Position numbers and translations under genes: made by a program. Of a stretch of 64,000 nt of DNA, positions 1 to 13,609 are shown in pieces. Below the pieces are notes generated by a model. That model saw only the letters and a program-made list of their open reading frames with translations, did not search any database and had not been told where the DNA came from. Numbering within the stretch: the stretch's first letter is position 1; each line of letters starts with the position of its first letter. The stretch is from Haliclona indistincta (Eukaryota; Porifera; Demospongiae; Haplosclerida; Chalinidae), in NCBI GenBank assembly GCA_964017065.1, contig OZ024787.1, forward strand, positions 12,415,734-12,479,733. Reading direction: 5' to 3'.

Positions 1-135
1 ACAAAAAATTCTAAATCGAATTTCTTTCACTACCAATGAAAGAAAACATGTCTAAAGTTGATGGCTGACAGCTCTACAGATCTCATGTGCAAACGGGTTT
101 AACAAAAATTATTAAGATAGTGCATCTTGACTCAC

Positions 136-2540
136 TGGTCCTCTCCGGCGCTCCTGTTGACCACAGAGATACTGGAGTCATGACCAACCCAGGCTAGCTT
201 GTTACCAGAGGGAGAGAATGAGACAGAGTGCACCCATCCACCTGGAGAGAGCAACAACGACGGTGACAAGCTTATCACAATGAAAAAATAATTAAAACGC
301 TAATTTTTTAACAAAATGAAAATGCATAGTCATTTACATTGTATAATACTCTCAACAAAATTAATTTTAAAATAATTATTGATAACAAAAATTAATGGTT
401 TATTTTGAATTATTTTATTGAGTTTAGACCTCACAACAATATTTGAAAATAAAGCAGTGATTTATTGAGCAGCGATTAAATTCAGCAGACAAAAAAATTA
501 TTTCTGAATCCTGATCTACACCAGACACTGCTCTCTCTTCTCACCTCCTTTGTTGGAGAGCTCAGTCATCATTGCTCCAAACGGCATCTTCTTGCCCCAT
601 ACTGTAGCTTCAGGCTTGTCCTCAATCTCCTTGACATACGTGGAGTATACTCGTGCCTTGAAGTCAGCGCTGCCGGCCGCCAGCAAGACGTTGTTGGGAT
701 GCCAGTCCAGACTAAGCACAGTAGAGCGGAGTGGCTTCTTGATGTGCTTGCTCACCCACCTAGTGAATAGAGAAGATCAAGTGACCATATGTACACAAGC
801 AATTTATTGTACTAGTGTGTTGCTAATAGGCGCCACATATCATATGCTAGACAGCTGCTGCTGCTCTCAAGGAATCAGAGAAAGAGAGATATGAAGGGTT
901 GGAGAGATCACTTGGTATAGGGGCGCGAGGGAACGCTCATGCTTGGAAAAACCCTGTGACACAGGTGCTCGTTAATTGGTGGAAAATGTAAGCAGTTCAG
1001 ACTAGGGTTTATTTCTGTAAATTTGTCCTTTTACTTCTCTACATATCTTTTTCAGGGGATTAGACTCTACACATTTATGCATTAAATTTTTTCTAATTGT
1101 GAGCGGATTTGAGAAAAGGGGTCACTTCGCGCATTTAATTTTTGAACGCACGCTTGTTTTCAAATGGCTGTTAGTCGGTCAAATATTGTTGAAACTCAAT
1201 GAAATTTTTTATGTATAATATTTGATCATTCTGCTTGCTGTATATCAAATTTTAGAGCCATGGGATCAAATTTGGATGAATGCCAGCAAGTTGAAAACAT
1301 GCGTTAGTTCGAAAATTACATGCGCGAAGTGACCCCTTTTCTCAAATCCGCTCACAATTAGTCTATTAGATGAACTAATAATAATCACAAGATTGATTGA
1401 GTCAATAATATTTGGTGCAAACAGTTGTTACATCATGCACTTCTGCTAAGTTTTAAATTTGAACAAAATTATTTAATTTCAATTCACAAAGAACAGAGAA
1501 GTGTACGTAGCCAGTATAATAAAGCCTAGTTCACAATGAGTCGCTAAGTGACGCGACAAATCGTTCACAATACGTCGCTACGCTGTGAAACACATGTTTT
1601 TTACCGCCACGTGACACGAGGATAGAAACAAGTTCTATTTCTTGTGTCGCGACGCAGCACTGTCATTGTGAACTGTGAGCCGTCTAGGCTCACAGTAGTT
1701 TATTAAAGTACACTAAAGCTGAGCTATATGTATCATAAATCAGGTAAATACACATTCTGACCATCTGTTAGGCAAGACACAAGATGGTCATAGTGTTACA
1801 GCAAACTTGATTCCCACTTTTGATAAGCAGACTACAAGTACTAGACAGGGAGAGGTGTGGTGATGACCAAAAATTAACAGACAGTTTGCCAAAATTGGGA
1901 CTGTGAGTCAAGTAAGCTATGCTCACCCACACCATCACTACCGTACATTACATGTTACTACAGCGGTTTCACTACTCCTTGCAACAGCCGTAAAAGCGTA
2001 AAGCGTGATCCGTGCCTTATTTGGAAGGTTTATACAATGCGTGATTCAGATTGAACATGGTTTATGCTCTACGGTTGACGCTTTTAGATTGCAAGAAGTA
2101 TAGTGAAACCGCTGTACCATGTATGTGACTGGTCTAATGGTGACTGGACCATTGGTGACTGGACTAATGGTGACTGGACTAATGGTGACTGGACCAATGG
2201 GTGAGGGATATTGATAATCAATTGTTTATAGTGTGTGTTGTGTTGTTGATGATAACACCTACCAGTCATTTTCCTTTTCAAAGTAACAGACGGATATGAT
2301 GCGAGCACCACTACCAACAGCAAACTTGTTCTCTGAGAGAAGAAGAGAGGGTAAGTGGGAGTGAGTGATAACCAAGCATACAGTCTTGCAGATTATCATA
2401 ATGTGAGAGAGAGCTAGTTTGTGCTCTCACTCACCAGCTGGTGACCACTTGACTACAGTAGCAGCTCGGTTGATACGCAGGATCACAAGAGATGGCTTCC
2501 ACTCCTTACCAGTGTAAGCCCACACATAGGCATTACGATC

Positions 2541-2578
<38 letters not shown>

Positions 2579-3745
2579 AGGGAGGGAGAGGGATTAGTAC
2601 AAGCTAGGTGTAAAGTGAAACTTGCACAGCACTCGCGTTCCAGTAATTTGTACTAAGGTGCACTTGTATTGGAATAATTGCATACATGGGCGTGCACAAG
2701 TAGGCGTAAGCTAGTAACGGAGTTTGAGCAGAATTCATCATTCATGAAATGGCGACTATTATGGCCCTAAAATCATTGTTTTCCTGGAAATATTCATTTC
2801 TGCTAGTGTTATAGGCTCAAATAGATAGATATCAGGTGCACTGACGGTCATAGGTAGCGTTGCTTCTGTGTAGGATCGGTCGCGTTTGGTTCGCTCACTA
2901 CTGTACTAGGCTCTCTCGCTGAAGAAGATGAACAAACGGGTCACCACGTGAACTCTTGTTTACTATCTTTGACTTTGCTTCTGTTGTTGCTAAAGGTCTC
3001 TTTGGCATCGAAAAAATTGTGTAAGAAGCCTCCGAAGGTTAATCGCTCAAAACACCTGTACGGCGAAAATATGAGCGTGCCGTACTTTTGTCTCCTGTCA
3101 CGGTATTTTAATCACCTCATGTTCATGCTGATGGGTAAGCGCTTGCAATGAGTCTATTAAGTCCGCCAAGAAAACATGTCGGTAAGACAAAAACAACAAT
3201 GGTGTCTTGTCAGTTCTAGGCAATGATGGAATACGTGATTAACTGGTTTTCAGTCTAGAATAACCGCTTTCTTCTTTTTGTGCTAATCCTAAATATCCTA
3301 CTGCTACTGCGTGTCATAATAAGAGCTCATAAACATGATGCTGCTGTATGGAGGTTTGTGTTTAGGTCTCAATGTGTGTTTTTGAGAGTGGGTGTGTGTG
3401 TGTGTGTTTGTGAGTGTGTGTGGGTGTTTGTGTGTGCGTGTGAAGGGTAAACTGTGTTGTTGTGTTACGGCTACTCACAGCTCCACAGGTCACCAGTTGG
3501 TTGCTCTTGGGAGCCCAGTCCATCCCTGTCACTCGAGAGCCGTGTTCATTCAAGGTTTGCTCCACCTCCCATTTGCCGGCTTTCTTTGAGTAGATACGCA
3601 CCTCGGTGTTGTTGGGTGACATAGCGAACTCTGTAAAAGACAAATAAAAGTGGTTTTAGTTAAAAAGGCGTCTCTTACTGGTTCTGTCTCCGTTCCAGCA
3701 ATGGCAGCTGATTGCGCCTACCACAATGTCGTGTACCTCGGGCAT
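136..3745 (-). CDS. ARPC1: ARPC1, Arp2/3 complex WD40 subunit (3' part off window)
   Basis: Encodes the WD40 beta-propeller subunit of the Arp2/3 complex, which nucleates branched actin in the cytoplasm. Six coding exons can be read on the minus strand: 3745-3679, 3630-3479, 2540-2435, 2332-2263, 759-545 and 241-136. All have GT-AG borders and their phases agree. The start is ATG at 3745 ([20 protein letters not shown]). Diagnostic family stretches are [55 protein letters not shown] and [20 protein letters not shown]. About 238 of the usual ~370 residues are present. The last visible exon ends at a GT donor at 135, so the final propeller blades lie beyond the left edge. Intron 2 carries a GT microsatellite and a fragment of a repeat family, and intron 4 carries several MITEs. 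It is head-to-head with the CRYM gene. Identification is very secure; ARPC1A cannot be told from ARPC1B. Confidence 0.96.
1094..1360. mobile_element. MITE with ~40-bp TIRs in ARPC1 intron 4
   Basis: Ends TAATTGTGAGCGGATTTGAG and complement; the inverted repeat continues through AAAAGGGGTCACTTCGCGCA. Non-coding. Confidence 0.85.
1523..1690. mobile_element. Small MITE, GTTCACA type
   Basis: Ends AGCCTAGTTCACAATGAG and complement of TCATTGTGAACTGTGAG...CTAGGCT. Repeated CGCTA.GTGACGCGACA words inside. Confidence 0.72.
1959..2116. mobile_element. Small MITE, TACAGCGGTTTCAC ends
   Basis: Inverted ends TACAGCGGTTTCACTA/TAGTGAAACCGCTGTA and inner CTTGCAA pair; palindromic TA at the border. Confidence 0.78.
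2127..2200. repeat. 15-bp tandem repeat
   Basis: Five units of GTGACTGGACTAATG with single-base variants, directly right of the MITE and upstream of ARPC1 exon 4 in genomic order. Confidence 0.85.
2543..2592. repeat. (GA)n microsatellite at the ARPC1 exon 3 acceptor
   Basis: Pure CT on the gene strand running into the CAG acceptor at 2541. Confidence 0.9.
2835..3190. repeat. Repeat family T4 fragment, reverse orientation
   Basis: GGTTCGCTCACTACTGTACTAGG and TGAACAAACGGGTCACCACG-type sequence are the reverse of 38600-39515. At the microsatellite position only CTTCTTC remains. GATGGGTAAGCGCTTGCAAT (around 3129) also occurs near 38425. Confidence 0.75.
3386..3445. repeat. (GT)n-rich microsatellite in ARPC1 intron 2
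   Basis: GTGTGTGT with interruptions, on the donor side of exon 2. Confidence 0.85.
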
Positions 3746-3986
3746 GGCGGATTACCACTCAATCAAACGAAGAAGAGAAGTTTCTAAGTGTCTGGAACAA
3801 GTTTGTGGAAGTGACCGCGGACTCTGGTCAGTCTACACGGTCGAGAGAGAAGAAGAAAACGACAGCAACCTTTTGTACAAGTATACGGACAATTAAGTAT
3901 ACGGACGTGTCAGAATGTGCACAAATGTGTGCGGTTGTGCACAAACTAGACTAGGTAGGCGTGTCTAACCCACGTGGAATATCAAC
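3746..3986. promoter_or_regulatory. Bidirectional promoter candidate, ARPC1 / CRYM
   Basis: Only 241 bp separate the start codons of ARPC1 (minus) and the CRYM-type gene (plus), so both transcription starts must lie in or near this interval. No TATA box is obvious. Inferred from gene layout only. Confidence 0.5.
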
Positions 3987-5780
<1,794 letters not shown>

Positions 5781-5980
5781 ATATCTATGGAGTTATTGTG
5801 TGTGGAGAAATGGACAGTGTTTAATTCCTTTTTATTACCAAGTACAAGTGAAAAGTAATAGACACATAGTGTCATGGCTTTGTATTGTAGATGCTAATAC
5901 ATGAGAAAATGACAGAATAGAAATACAATCAATTGTTTGAGGAAGAGAGAGGAAAGATAATTCGAGTTCGTGTGTGCCTG

Positions 5981-6737
5981 TTAGGTAGTTCTTGTTGGCG
6001 GGTGTTTGCTGGGAGGGTCAGTTCTGGAGATGGTGGTAGACTTTTCCTTCAAGTTGGTCGACTCCCTCTTGAGCACATGAAGGAGGGTCTGTGAGCTCTC
6101 CAGAATCTGCGTGAAAACACAATACAGAGTTCATTAAAATTTTCACACTGATCAAAAAATATCTGAAGTTTGTTAGCACCACAAAGAAGTGAAACTTAAA
6201 TGAGTCGCCTCTTGTAATTTCTGGTCACAAGCATGCACTAGCTTACACAATAAATCTATTTATAATTTCCTATAACAGATTTCACATAAGGTATACATTG
6301 ACAAATACACTTACTGTTGAGTTTTAGTATTATACACAGAATCAAAAACTGTCCTATTGTGCATGTGTATTTATATGTTTTAAAACAGGTATCTTGTGTT
6401 AGAGAATCTGACCACACCCACTGACCTTCTTGTAAGCTGTTTCACACTCAGCTACAGTTCGATCGTAGTCATTTCGTGTCGCTATCTTCCTGGCGAGGCT
6501 CTCATTGATCTGCACGAGCCGCTCAGTGAGGATACGTATGTCATTCTGAACCTTTCTCTTCTCCTCTTCTTCCTGAAGAATCTGCTGCTGGAGCTCGTCT
6601 CGTTTCGCACACAAGTCTTCAATGCCTAGTGAGGGCAAGAAGTTAAGGCATGTCAGTGACAAAACAGCCGTTTTTAGTGTCTTACATTTTATCAGCTCGT
6701 TATTGTAGCCTTGTAATACAGCTCCTTGTTGTGACAT
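5981..6737 (-). CDS. SSNA1: SSNA1 (NA14), microtubule/centriole coiled-coil protein
   Basis: Small coiled-coil protein of centrioles, basal bodies and the midbody; in the family it self-assembles and binds microtubules. Three exons, 6737-6686, 6625-6426 and 6106-5981, total 378 nt (125 aa; human 119) with consistent phases. The start is ATG at 6737, giving [18 protein letters not shown], which matches the family N-terminus MTQQGAALQ.YNNELVKC. The middle exon holds the long helix ([19 protein letters not shown], then [12 protein letters not shown]). The last exon gives [16 protein letters not shown] and a basic, Pro/Thr-rich tail. An AATAAA lies on the minus strand around 5832-5837, about 145 nt past the stop. 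The gene is head-to-head with the PIDD1-like gene. Confidence 0.95.
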
Positions 6738-6958
6738 GTCGTTAGAACAATCCTAGTACTGTTAGTAGGCTTGGATGAGCTCTAAGATCAGAGGTCCGGA
6801 TCTCTCAAACTGATAAATGGCGGTCTGGGCGGGGTCATTTGTGTCGCCTTGACAACGTAAACAACAATTACGCGCGGCAGGTCGGCATATTCAAAAACCA
6901 CTGTCGAGACTCTGGTCTAAGTACGCGCGTGCTTCAGGCATAATCGCCTTGGGCAATC
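6738..6958. promoter_or_regulatory. Bidirectional promoter candidate, SSNA1 / PIDD1-like
   Basis: 221 bp between divergent start codons. It is richer in CG dinucleotides (GCGCGCGG, TACGCGCG) than the flanking introns. No TATA box is evident. Layout inference. Confidence 0.5.
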
Positions 6959-9753
6959 ATGGCTACTACACCTACCTCGCCGATCGTGAACAAGCTACAG
7001 TCATCTGTTCGTAACCAGTTGATCGGCGGCCATCACCAGTCAAAGCTGAATCTGAGAAGATTTGACTTTAGCTCTACTCCTGTTCGAATCGAGCTAAGAC
7101 CGATTCTGACCAGTTCTCAAACAGCTATAGTGAGTGATCTTGACGTCAGCTATAGTAAGCTAAGCTGGGAGACCTTGTCAGAGCTGTGCCAATGCCTGCC
7201 ACACCTGCTGAGCCTGAAAGCAGTGGAGTGTCACCTCCCCGATACTCAATCCGCCATGATTCCCTGGCCAACTGGGCTGGTCTCGCTCGATCTGTCTAGA
7301 AACAAGCTGCAAAATCTTCCTGGAGGTGTGGGCAATCTGATGAAACTAGAAACAATCAATCTAAGCGGCAACTACCTCCTCTGCGTCGATCAAGAACTAC
7401 TACAACTGCCAAGACTGAGAGAGGTCAGTTTAGTGAACAACCACAACACACTTGAGAACATCCCCAAGGAGATCTGTCGTAAAGGTGTTGCTGCTATGAG
7501 ACAGCATTTGAATGTCACACCTCTACCAATTCCACCAGAACAAAGTCTAACTAATGACCAACGACCACCTTTTCCACCTGCAGCAGTAGTACCAGCTAGT
7601 TCACATATCAGATCTAGAGCTCACAGAAAACTAAATCTTCCATCTGATTCGACAGACAGTGACTACTGCAGTGTCGTATCTTTACCTCTTTCATCTTCTA
7701 GCTGCTCGACCCTCTCAGACCAATCACTCTCTTCTTCTCCCACTCCCTCTCCTTCACCTATGTCCTATACCTCATTCTCTTGCCCGCCCGGTTATACCAA
7801 AGACTACCAGAGCAACTACTGTCAAATTCTTCTTCCACAATCAACCTCGCCTGATGTAAAAATCACTATCAATGTCATCCAAGATGACTCTTTCTCTCCT
7901 TCACTTCTTCCTCATGAGCTCTTAGCTACTCCAATTGTCAGGGTAGAGCCTCACGGCCTTCTCTTCCCCACCGACCAGCCAGCTCTGGTTGTGCTACCTC
8001 TGTGTTCCCAGCCTCAAGCACTTCTTCAATGCACACCACTGTGCAGCAACACATCCCACTTTGAGCCGCCTCATTGGAAAAGATTAGCAAGCTCACAATG
8101 CGAAGTCTACGATGACTGCGTCGTCATTTCAACCACTCACTTCAGCTTGTTTGCTGTAGCGTCTTTTCTTGACTACCCGTCTGTTGAACAGTTCATTTCT
8201 CCTCAAGTGGGTGGTCTGCTTAAAACGGAACATCTTCCTGGCTTTCAACTGGTTGTTCCACCAAACAGCACACAAGAAGCAGAGCTGTTCAAAGCGACTG
8301 TGTTTTATGCTAGCGAACCGTACCACTATGATGAAGAAATGGCGTTAGGTTCAGCGTGCATTGCTCTAGAGCCTCATGGTCTCAACATGTGTAAGCATGT
8401 CACTATCTCTCTTCCTATTCCTGATAGTCAAGCGATTCTTGGCGCTTTCCCCAATGCTCAGCTAAAACTTTTCGTAACACCCACAGCTGACCAGTTAGCC
8501 TGGCAGCATTTAGCCGATGCTCCTATTGAGCTCATTGGTGACCTTGCTAAATTTCAAGTCAACCATTTTAGTCTCTTCAAGTTCGTGTGGAACATTCCAA
8601 GTGAGACGCTCAGAAAGATCAGAAGTGGTGCATCGTATGTATATCGATACATGCGTACCCAGAGCCTGTCCGTCAGATGCCAAGTGCTCATGACCCCTCC
8701 GCTTCCATCTGACCTTTCTTTCGGGCTATTAGTGGCAGTGTTCAAGTTTGGTGACCCTCTCAAAGAGGTTGCTAACTACAAGTGGATCCTTGCTGATAGC
8801 GGTGACAAGAAAGTGTTTCTCAAGACTGGTGATGTGCAGGTCAACTTGCAAGGGCTGAAATTTAAACCACTTACTCAACTTGAGGAGTCTGATATGAGTA
8901 GAGACATTCCTGTGCCCTTCACTGGAGAAGACTTCTGTCGCAGAGCAGAATTTGCACTGCAACTAGAGGACCTGACACTGCCCATACCAGACTGGCAATT
9001 ACTCGGCAAACTGACCATAACACAATGGGATGGTACTCAGTGTATGGAAATGAACCTCTGCAAGGTAGTGCATAAGTACCAATGTGCATGCAATTTAGAC
9101 TAAACTTAGCCAGTTAGAAGGTTCTAAATATTAAGTTTTAAGTTTTAGTGACAAACGTATAGTAAAAATGGTGTAACATTCATCTTTTCTGTATCCATAG
9201 CCACCATCAAAAACCAATCAAGTGTCAAATATCACTAGTCTTTGGTCGAACCTTTCAAGTAAGCAACAAAACATGAAAATCAATTAATAATAAATTCACA
9301 TCATTTTTCTATCACTCAGTGACTCCGCCTCAAACCCCAACTCATGATGATGAGCAAGTCTATCCTTTGTCACTGACTACTGTCGGAGCACATGTCAAGA
9401 GGAGACGAGAGAGTGATGGCTCCATTGCTCCATCTTCAGCTACCAACAAGAAACAGTTTCTACTAAAGCCGGACCTGATCGAGTCTGACAAGGAACTAAT
9501 GGAGATAGCCTACACCATCGGGTCTAGCTGGGAGGAGGTTGGAGTACAGCTAGGACTCTCGTATGCCTCTTTGCGAGGAATATCAGCTACTCACTCAGCC
9601 CAGGGAGTCAACATGATGGCGTTCCACATGCTACAGCAATGGAAGCAGCAAGCAACTGATGGCTGCTCACACAGGGAGCTGAGCACAGCACTGGAAGAGG
9701 CTGGCTTGCACAGAGCAGCTAGAAAACTATGCTATGAACATTATGTGACATGA
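6959..9753 (+). CDS. PIDD1: PIDD1-like protein: LRR - ZU5 - ZU5 - UPA - death domain
   Basis: Looks like an invertebrate PIDD, the scaffold whose self-processed fragments assemble PIDDosome-type death-domain complexes. Three exons: 6959-9064, 9201-9258 and 9320-9753 (2598 nt, 865 aa; human PIDD1 910). Phases agree, and the short middle exon supplies the first base of the ATG-like codon at the last junction. Residues ~50-180 contain about four leucine-rich repeats (GLVSLDLSRNKLQNLP, LETINLSGNYLL); ~205-275 are Ser/Pro-rich; ~295-545 form two ZU5 domains; ~550-700 are UPA-like; ~778-860 are a death domain (SWEEVGVQLGLSYASLRGI). Each ZU5 ends in an HFS motif (THFSLF at 394-396, NHFSLF at 536-538). 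The scissile serines, S396 and S538, are 142 residues apart, the spacing I recall for human S446 and S588. Fewer LRRs than in vertebrates. Self-cleavage is inferred from the motifs. Confidence 0.88.
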
Positions 9754-10421
9754 ATTATTCTACTATTATAATTGCAAGATTGCTTATAACTTATTGTATG
9801 TTGTATAGCAATTCTTGTGGGTATGCCGCGCTGTATTATAATTATTCAGAAAAGAAACAGCTACAGATTAATTATTCTGTGATTGTGAGTTCACGAGTAC
9901 TTGAAGTACAGGACTGTACACATCAACTGATTCAGTTTTGCTGCTATTCTGTATTTATTAGTCACTCTATTATTGATGGGACTGTTCGATCAAGGGCGGC
10001 ATACCCACAAGGGCGGCATATTCAGAATTTTTTGCTACCTCAATGTAGTTGCATGTCGACTCAGCACGCGGTGCACCATGGGTGCACTGCCAAGCCTGTA
10101 AATCGAGCACTGCGGAAAATTTCCGCAGTATAGTTCTCTCTATGTTTTCCGCTTTGCTTGCTGTTCGAGAGATAAAAACGCGCTCTAATAACTCATACGA
10201 GCAATATACTTTCGCTTGTGTGCGCAAAGTACCTAGCTAAGCACGCAAAAACGAAGCCTTGTGTTTTGCCTGCAGCACGTGAATACATGTACCGCCAACT
10301 CGACCAGGGGGCGGGCCCGGGTCAATGTCCGGTGTTGTACGGGCGCGCACGGAAAAACGATTAGAGGATGGGCGGTAGCCGGTAGTTTATTCTTCGTGTT
10401 TGATCGAGGATACGATTGGCA
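9754..10421. other. Intergenic spacer between PIDD1-like and the DD/WW gene
   Basis: No coding exon recognised. A short perfect hairpin (CTGCGGAAAATTTCCGCAG near 10110) and duplicated AAGGGCGGCATA words near 9994 and 10010 are visible. The distal part is presumably 5' flank of the next gene. Confidence 0.6.
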
Positions 10422-13349
10422 ATGTCAGACGGTGAGCATTGAGCAACTTCCCCTGAACTCAGTGCCAGTACAGTTATTAATATGTTTCGTCTGTTATCTG
10501 TTCTTCTAGATGTTGATGTACCAACAGAGCAGTTATTGATAAAGGAGCTCAAGGAAGTGACTGATGACTGGAAAGTGTTTGGTGTGACACTGGGTATTCC
10601 GGGCAGAAAGCTCAAGAGTATTGTGACAGAAGACCCCAATGGAGGTGTTGAAAACTGGAAGCTCAAGATGTTCCAGTTTTGGCTTCAGTACAAACCAGAT
10701 GCCTCATGGAAAGATGTGATTCGAGCACTAGAGGATAATGATTATTGTAATCTGGCTGCAACGCTGAGCAAAAAATATGTATTGACAACTGATCCTAGTA
10801 GTAGTGACAATGAAGGTGGGCCCATCTCTTTATTAATTATTTGTTTGAGCCTATATTTATTCGTTTTTCTACTCTTTTCTACTTGCAGATGAAAATGACG
10901 GTGAGATTGAAGCTGGAGAAACTGCTGCTGTGATAGAAAGATTACAAGATTTGGAATCCTCGTTTACCAATATGCTAACCGATCTTCTTGGTCTTCTGAC
11001 CAAGTGCAAGTGTAACCTCTCTGAAGCACAGTTCTTTCTTGATGACCAATTTGACACCGATAAGTTCAGCCAATGCTCTAGTTTTGATGCACTCTTACGA
11101 CAGCTACGTAAAGAGCATGTGGACACATTCAACATTTACTATCTTAAGGAACTTGTTGCTTACTTCAAGAAGGATCAACTAACAGGGCGTGTTAAAGAGT
11201 ACGAAGCAGAGAAAGAGCAGTTTCTTTTGGACACCACAGTTCTTGAATTTCAACATGCTGTTGCAAGCAAAGTGGGGCCTCTCTTAGTTGGACAAACAGT
11301 TATTAAGCTTACCATCAAGATTTCTAAATGGCTGGCTAACAATCGAAAACTGAAAGATATTGAGAAACTCGCACTGAAGGCATTTGATAAACGTTGCTGG
11401 TGTTTAGTTCGTATGCATGCAGAGGTGGGGTCAGTGATCATCTCATGGTTCTTCCCGGAGGATCAATGTGCTGAGTTTATAACTTTAGCCGTCGAGAATG
11501 CCACTATTTTTAGAGATGCTGGAGTGGAGGAGGTGACAGTAGATGGGAGACTTGTCTTCCCTAAATATAGCACTCTGGAGGAGGTAAGAGGCTGCTGTGA
11601 GAAATAGAAAATCTACATAGATGTTTTTCATCTATAGGATATTCCAACACTGAAGAAGATCTACACTGATTTCTATCATCGTCTGGTTGAAGCAGTCTCT
11701 GACGAGCACACATGTCAATCTCTTCTCACTCAACTCAGCTCTGGCTCTGGTCTTATATCAAAGGAGAAGATAGCTCAGTTGTCCTCCAGTAAGATCACTG
11801 GCAGCTCATTCCTGAAGACTCTTGGACTGGAGGAAGAGCCTCACTTACTAGTACCACTTGTCAGTGCTATGTCACAAGTTGAGCAGATGCAGACACTGGC
11901 TGAAGAAATGGCCGCTCAGCAAGGTACATGTACACACATGCATGGTTCAATATTGATTGAGTGTTTTACTCTTTGTAGGTATTGCTCAAGATGCTGAACA
12001 ACAACTAAAATTAGATGCTGCTACAGGTGAGATGGTACCATAGTTGGCTTGGCTATACAAACCCATTGCCTTAGCTATTGTTACACGTTACCAAATAAAA
12101 ATAAACAAATAAAAATAAACTATGAATTTGCTAATAACTGTTTCTGCAGAGCAACAGCAGCTTGTGACAGAAAATAGGAGGCTGACCAGTGACAAGGAAA
12201 ATCTAATTGCTAGATTGCAATGTTTTGAGGAGGACCTCAAGACAGCTAATGAATGTGAGAGCTATTCACATTATTTTTGATGAACATGCAACTTTTTATT
12301 TTTAGTGTCTATGATGAGAGAGAAAGCTCTGTCGGGCATGATGGCAGCAGCAGGCAAAGTGGACTCTGGCGTAATGGAGTTGGCTGAAACCATAAAACAG
12401 AAGAGTGTCAGTGATATAGCTGTTCAGTTGCCTGAGGTTCCATTACCAGTAAGCAATGTACAACAACTCTTGGTCTACATTTGCTCTGTCTGTTCCTCTA
12501 GGCTGGCTGGGAGTCACGTAGAGCACCTGATGGTCGTGTTTACTATGTTGATCACAGTAAGTGTAGTTTGAACAGTGTTCCTGTTTTCACATAAATGCAA
12601 TTCATCGTAAAACATTGTGCTACGAAGACCACACAAAAATTGTCTGATGGTTATATTTGTAATAGAAAGTTCTGATTTCTTGAGTTTGACTCTTAATTGC
12701 CTTTTAGCCAGAGTACCTGGGGTTGACTCCTTTATTGTATGTGAGCATGTTTTGCCTGCCATATTCAGAAGGAATGAAAAATTGTTAGTCCTATTGTCAA
12801 GTCCGATAAAAGTCTAGACAGGTCTGGACGCCGGCGAGGGAGCATGCATCTCAGTGCATACAGCTAATTCCAAACATGGCTGTCAAGTTTAAAAATAGCG
12901 ATTCCTTTTATGGAACTAACTTACAATTAACCCCTGTGAAACTGGCATGATCCAATACACTGTACTGTGACGGTGTACTAGACATGGCGCTGGCGCTCCA
13001 AGAGTCCCCCAAACGAAGATGCACCGTGGAAAGCAAGTTGCATTTTCTACCACCACTTATTACACATGAGTTCCGTGTGCATGACTGTATAAAGAATCGC
13101 TAAAAATAGAATGGGTAGCCATGTTTGGAATTCGCCATATACAGAGTTGCATGCTCCTTTGCGCGTGTTCTCTCGATGAGCTCCTGGTCTAGAATAGTGT
13201 TCAGACAAGCCCAATAATGCTTAAAAGATTAGGTACCAAACTTAATTGTATAATAATCTTCTCAGACACTCATAGAATTCAATGGAATGATCCCAGAGCC
13301 ATCTATCAGTTACCATCACTCAGTGAATTACCAACAGATAAATCACCAG
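10422..13349 (+). CDS. Death domain - domain X - coiled coil - WW protein (5' exons of a long gene)
   Basis: Nine exons: 10422-10431, 10510-10815, 10889-11583, 11638-11923, 11979-12026, 12150-12254, 12306-12448, 12502-12556 and 13266-13349. Phases agree throughout. The start ATG 10422 gives MSDDVDVPTEQLLIKELKE. Residues ~5-95 look like a death domain (DWKVFGVTLGIPGRKLKSI; ASWKDVIRALE). Residues ~118-337 are an unrecognised domain, here called X (VIERLQDLESSFTNML; later MHAEVGSVIISWFFPE; GVEEVTVDGRLVF). Residues ~425-500 are coiled coil. Residues ~529-560 are a canonical WW domain (LPAGWESRRAPDGR, YYVDHNTHRIQWNDPR), which normally binds proline-rich ligands. The last exon ends in phase 1 at a GTAACA donor, so the protein continues. 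The next fitting phase-1 exon is at 23585. The DD-X-WW combination is unfamiliar to me. Confidence 0.75.
12839..13190. repeat. Foldback repeat in the intron between the two WW exons
   Basis: Arms around 12839-12895 and 13110-13190 are imperfect reverse complements (for example AATTCCAAACATGGCTG against CAGCCATGTTTGGAATT-like sequence, and GAGCATGCA against TGCATGCTC). MITE-like; no coding capacity. Confidence 0.6.
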
Positions 13350-13609
13350 GTAACATATTCAAGTCATTAATAAGTGTAAAGAACACCTAAAGCTTTGCTA
13401 CAGTCTGAAACACCTAGCTTTGAAAAGTTTGTTCACAAATCAAGTACCTTTACACAGACTGTGTCCATTGCCAGCTAATAACGACGTCCTGTTTCAATTT
13501 CCATTATACTATCAAGACTTAGGTCCGTATATTCACTTTAGTTAATGTACCGCAATTCGGGAAATTTTCGTTGTTAAAATAGTTTTGTTGGTAGATTCAG
13601 CCATGAAAA

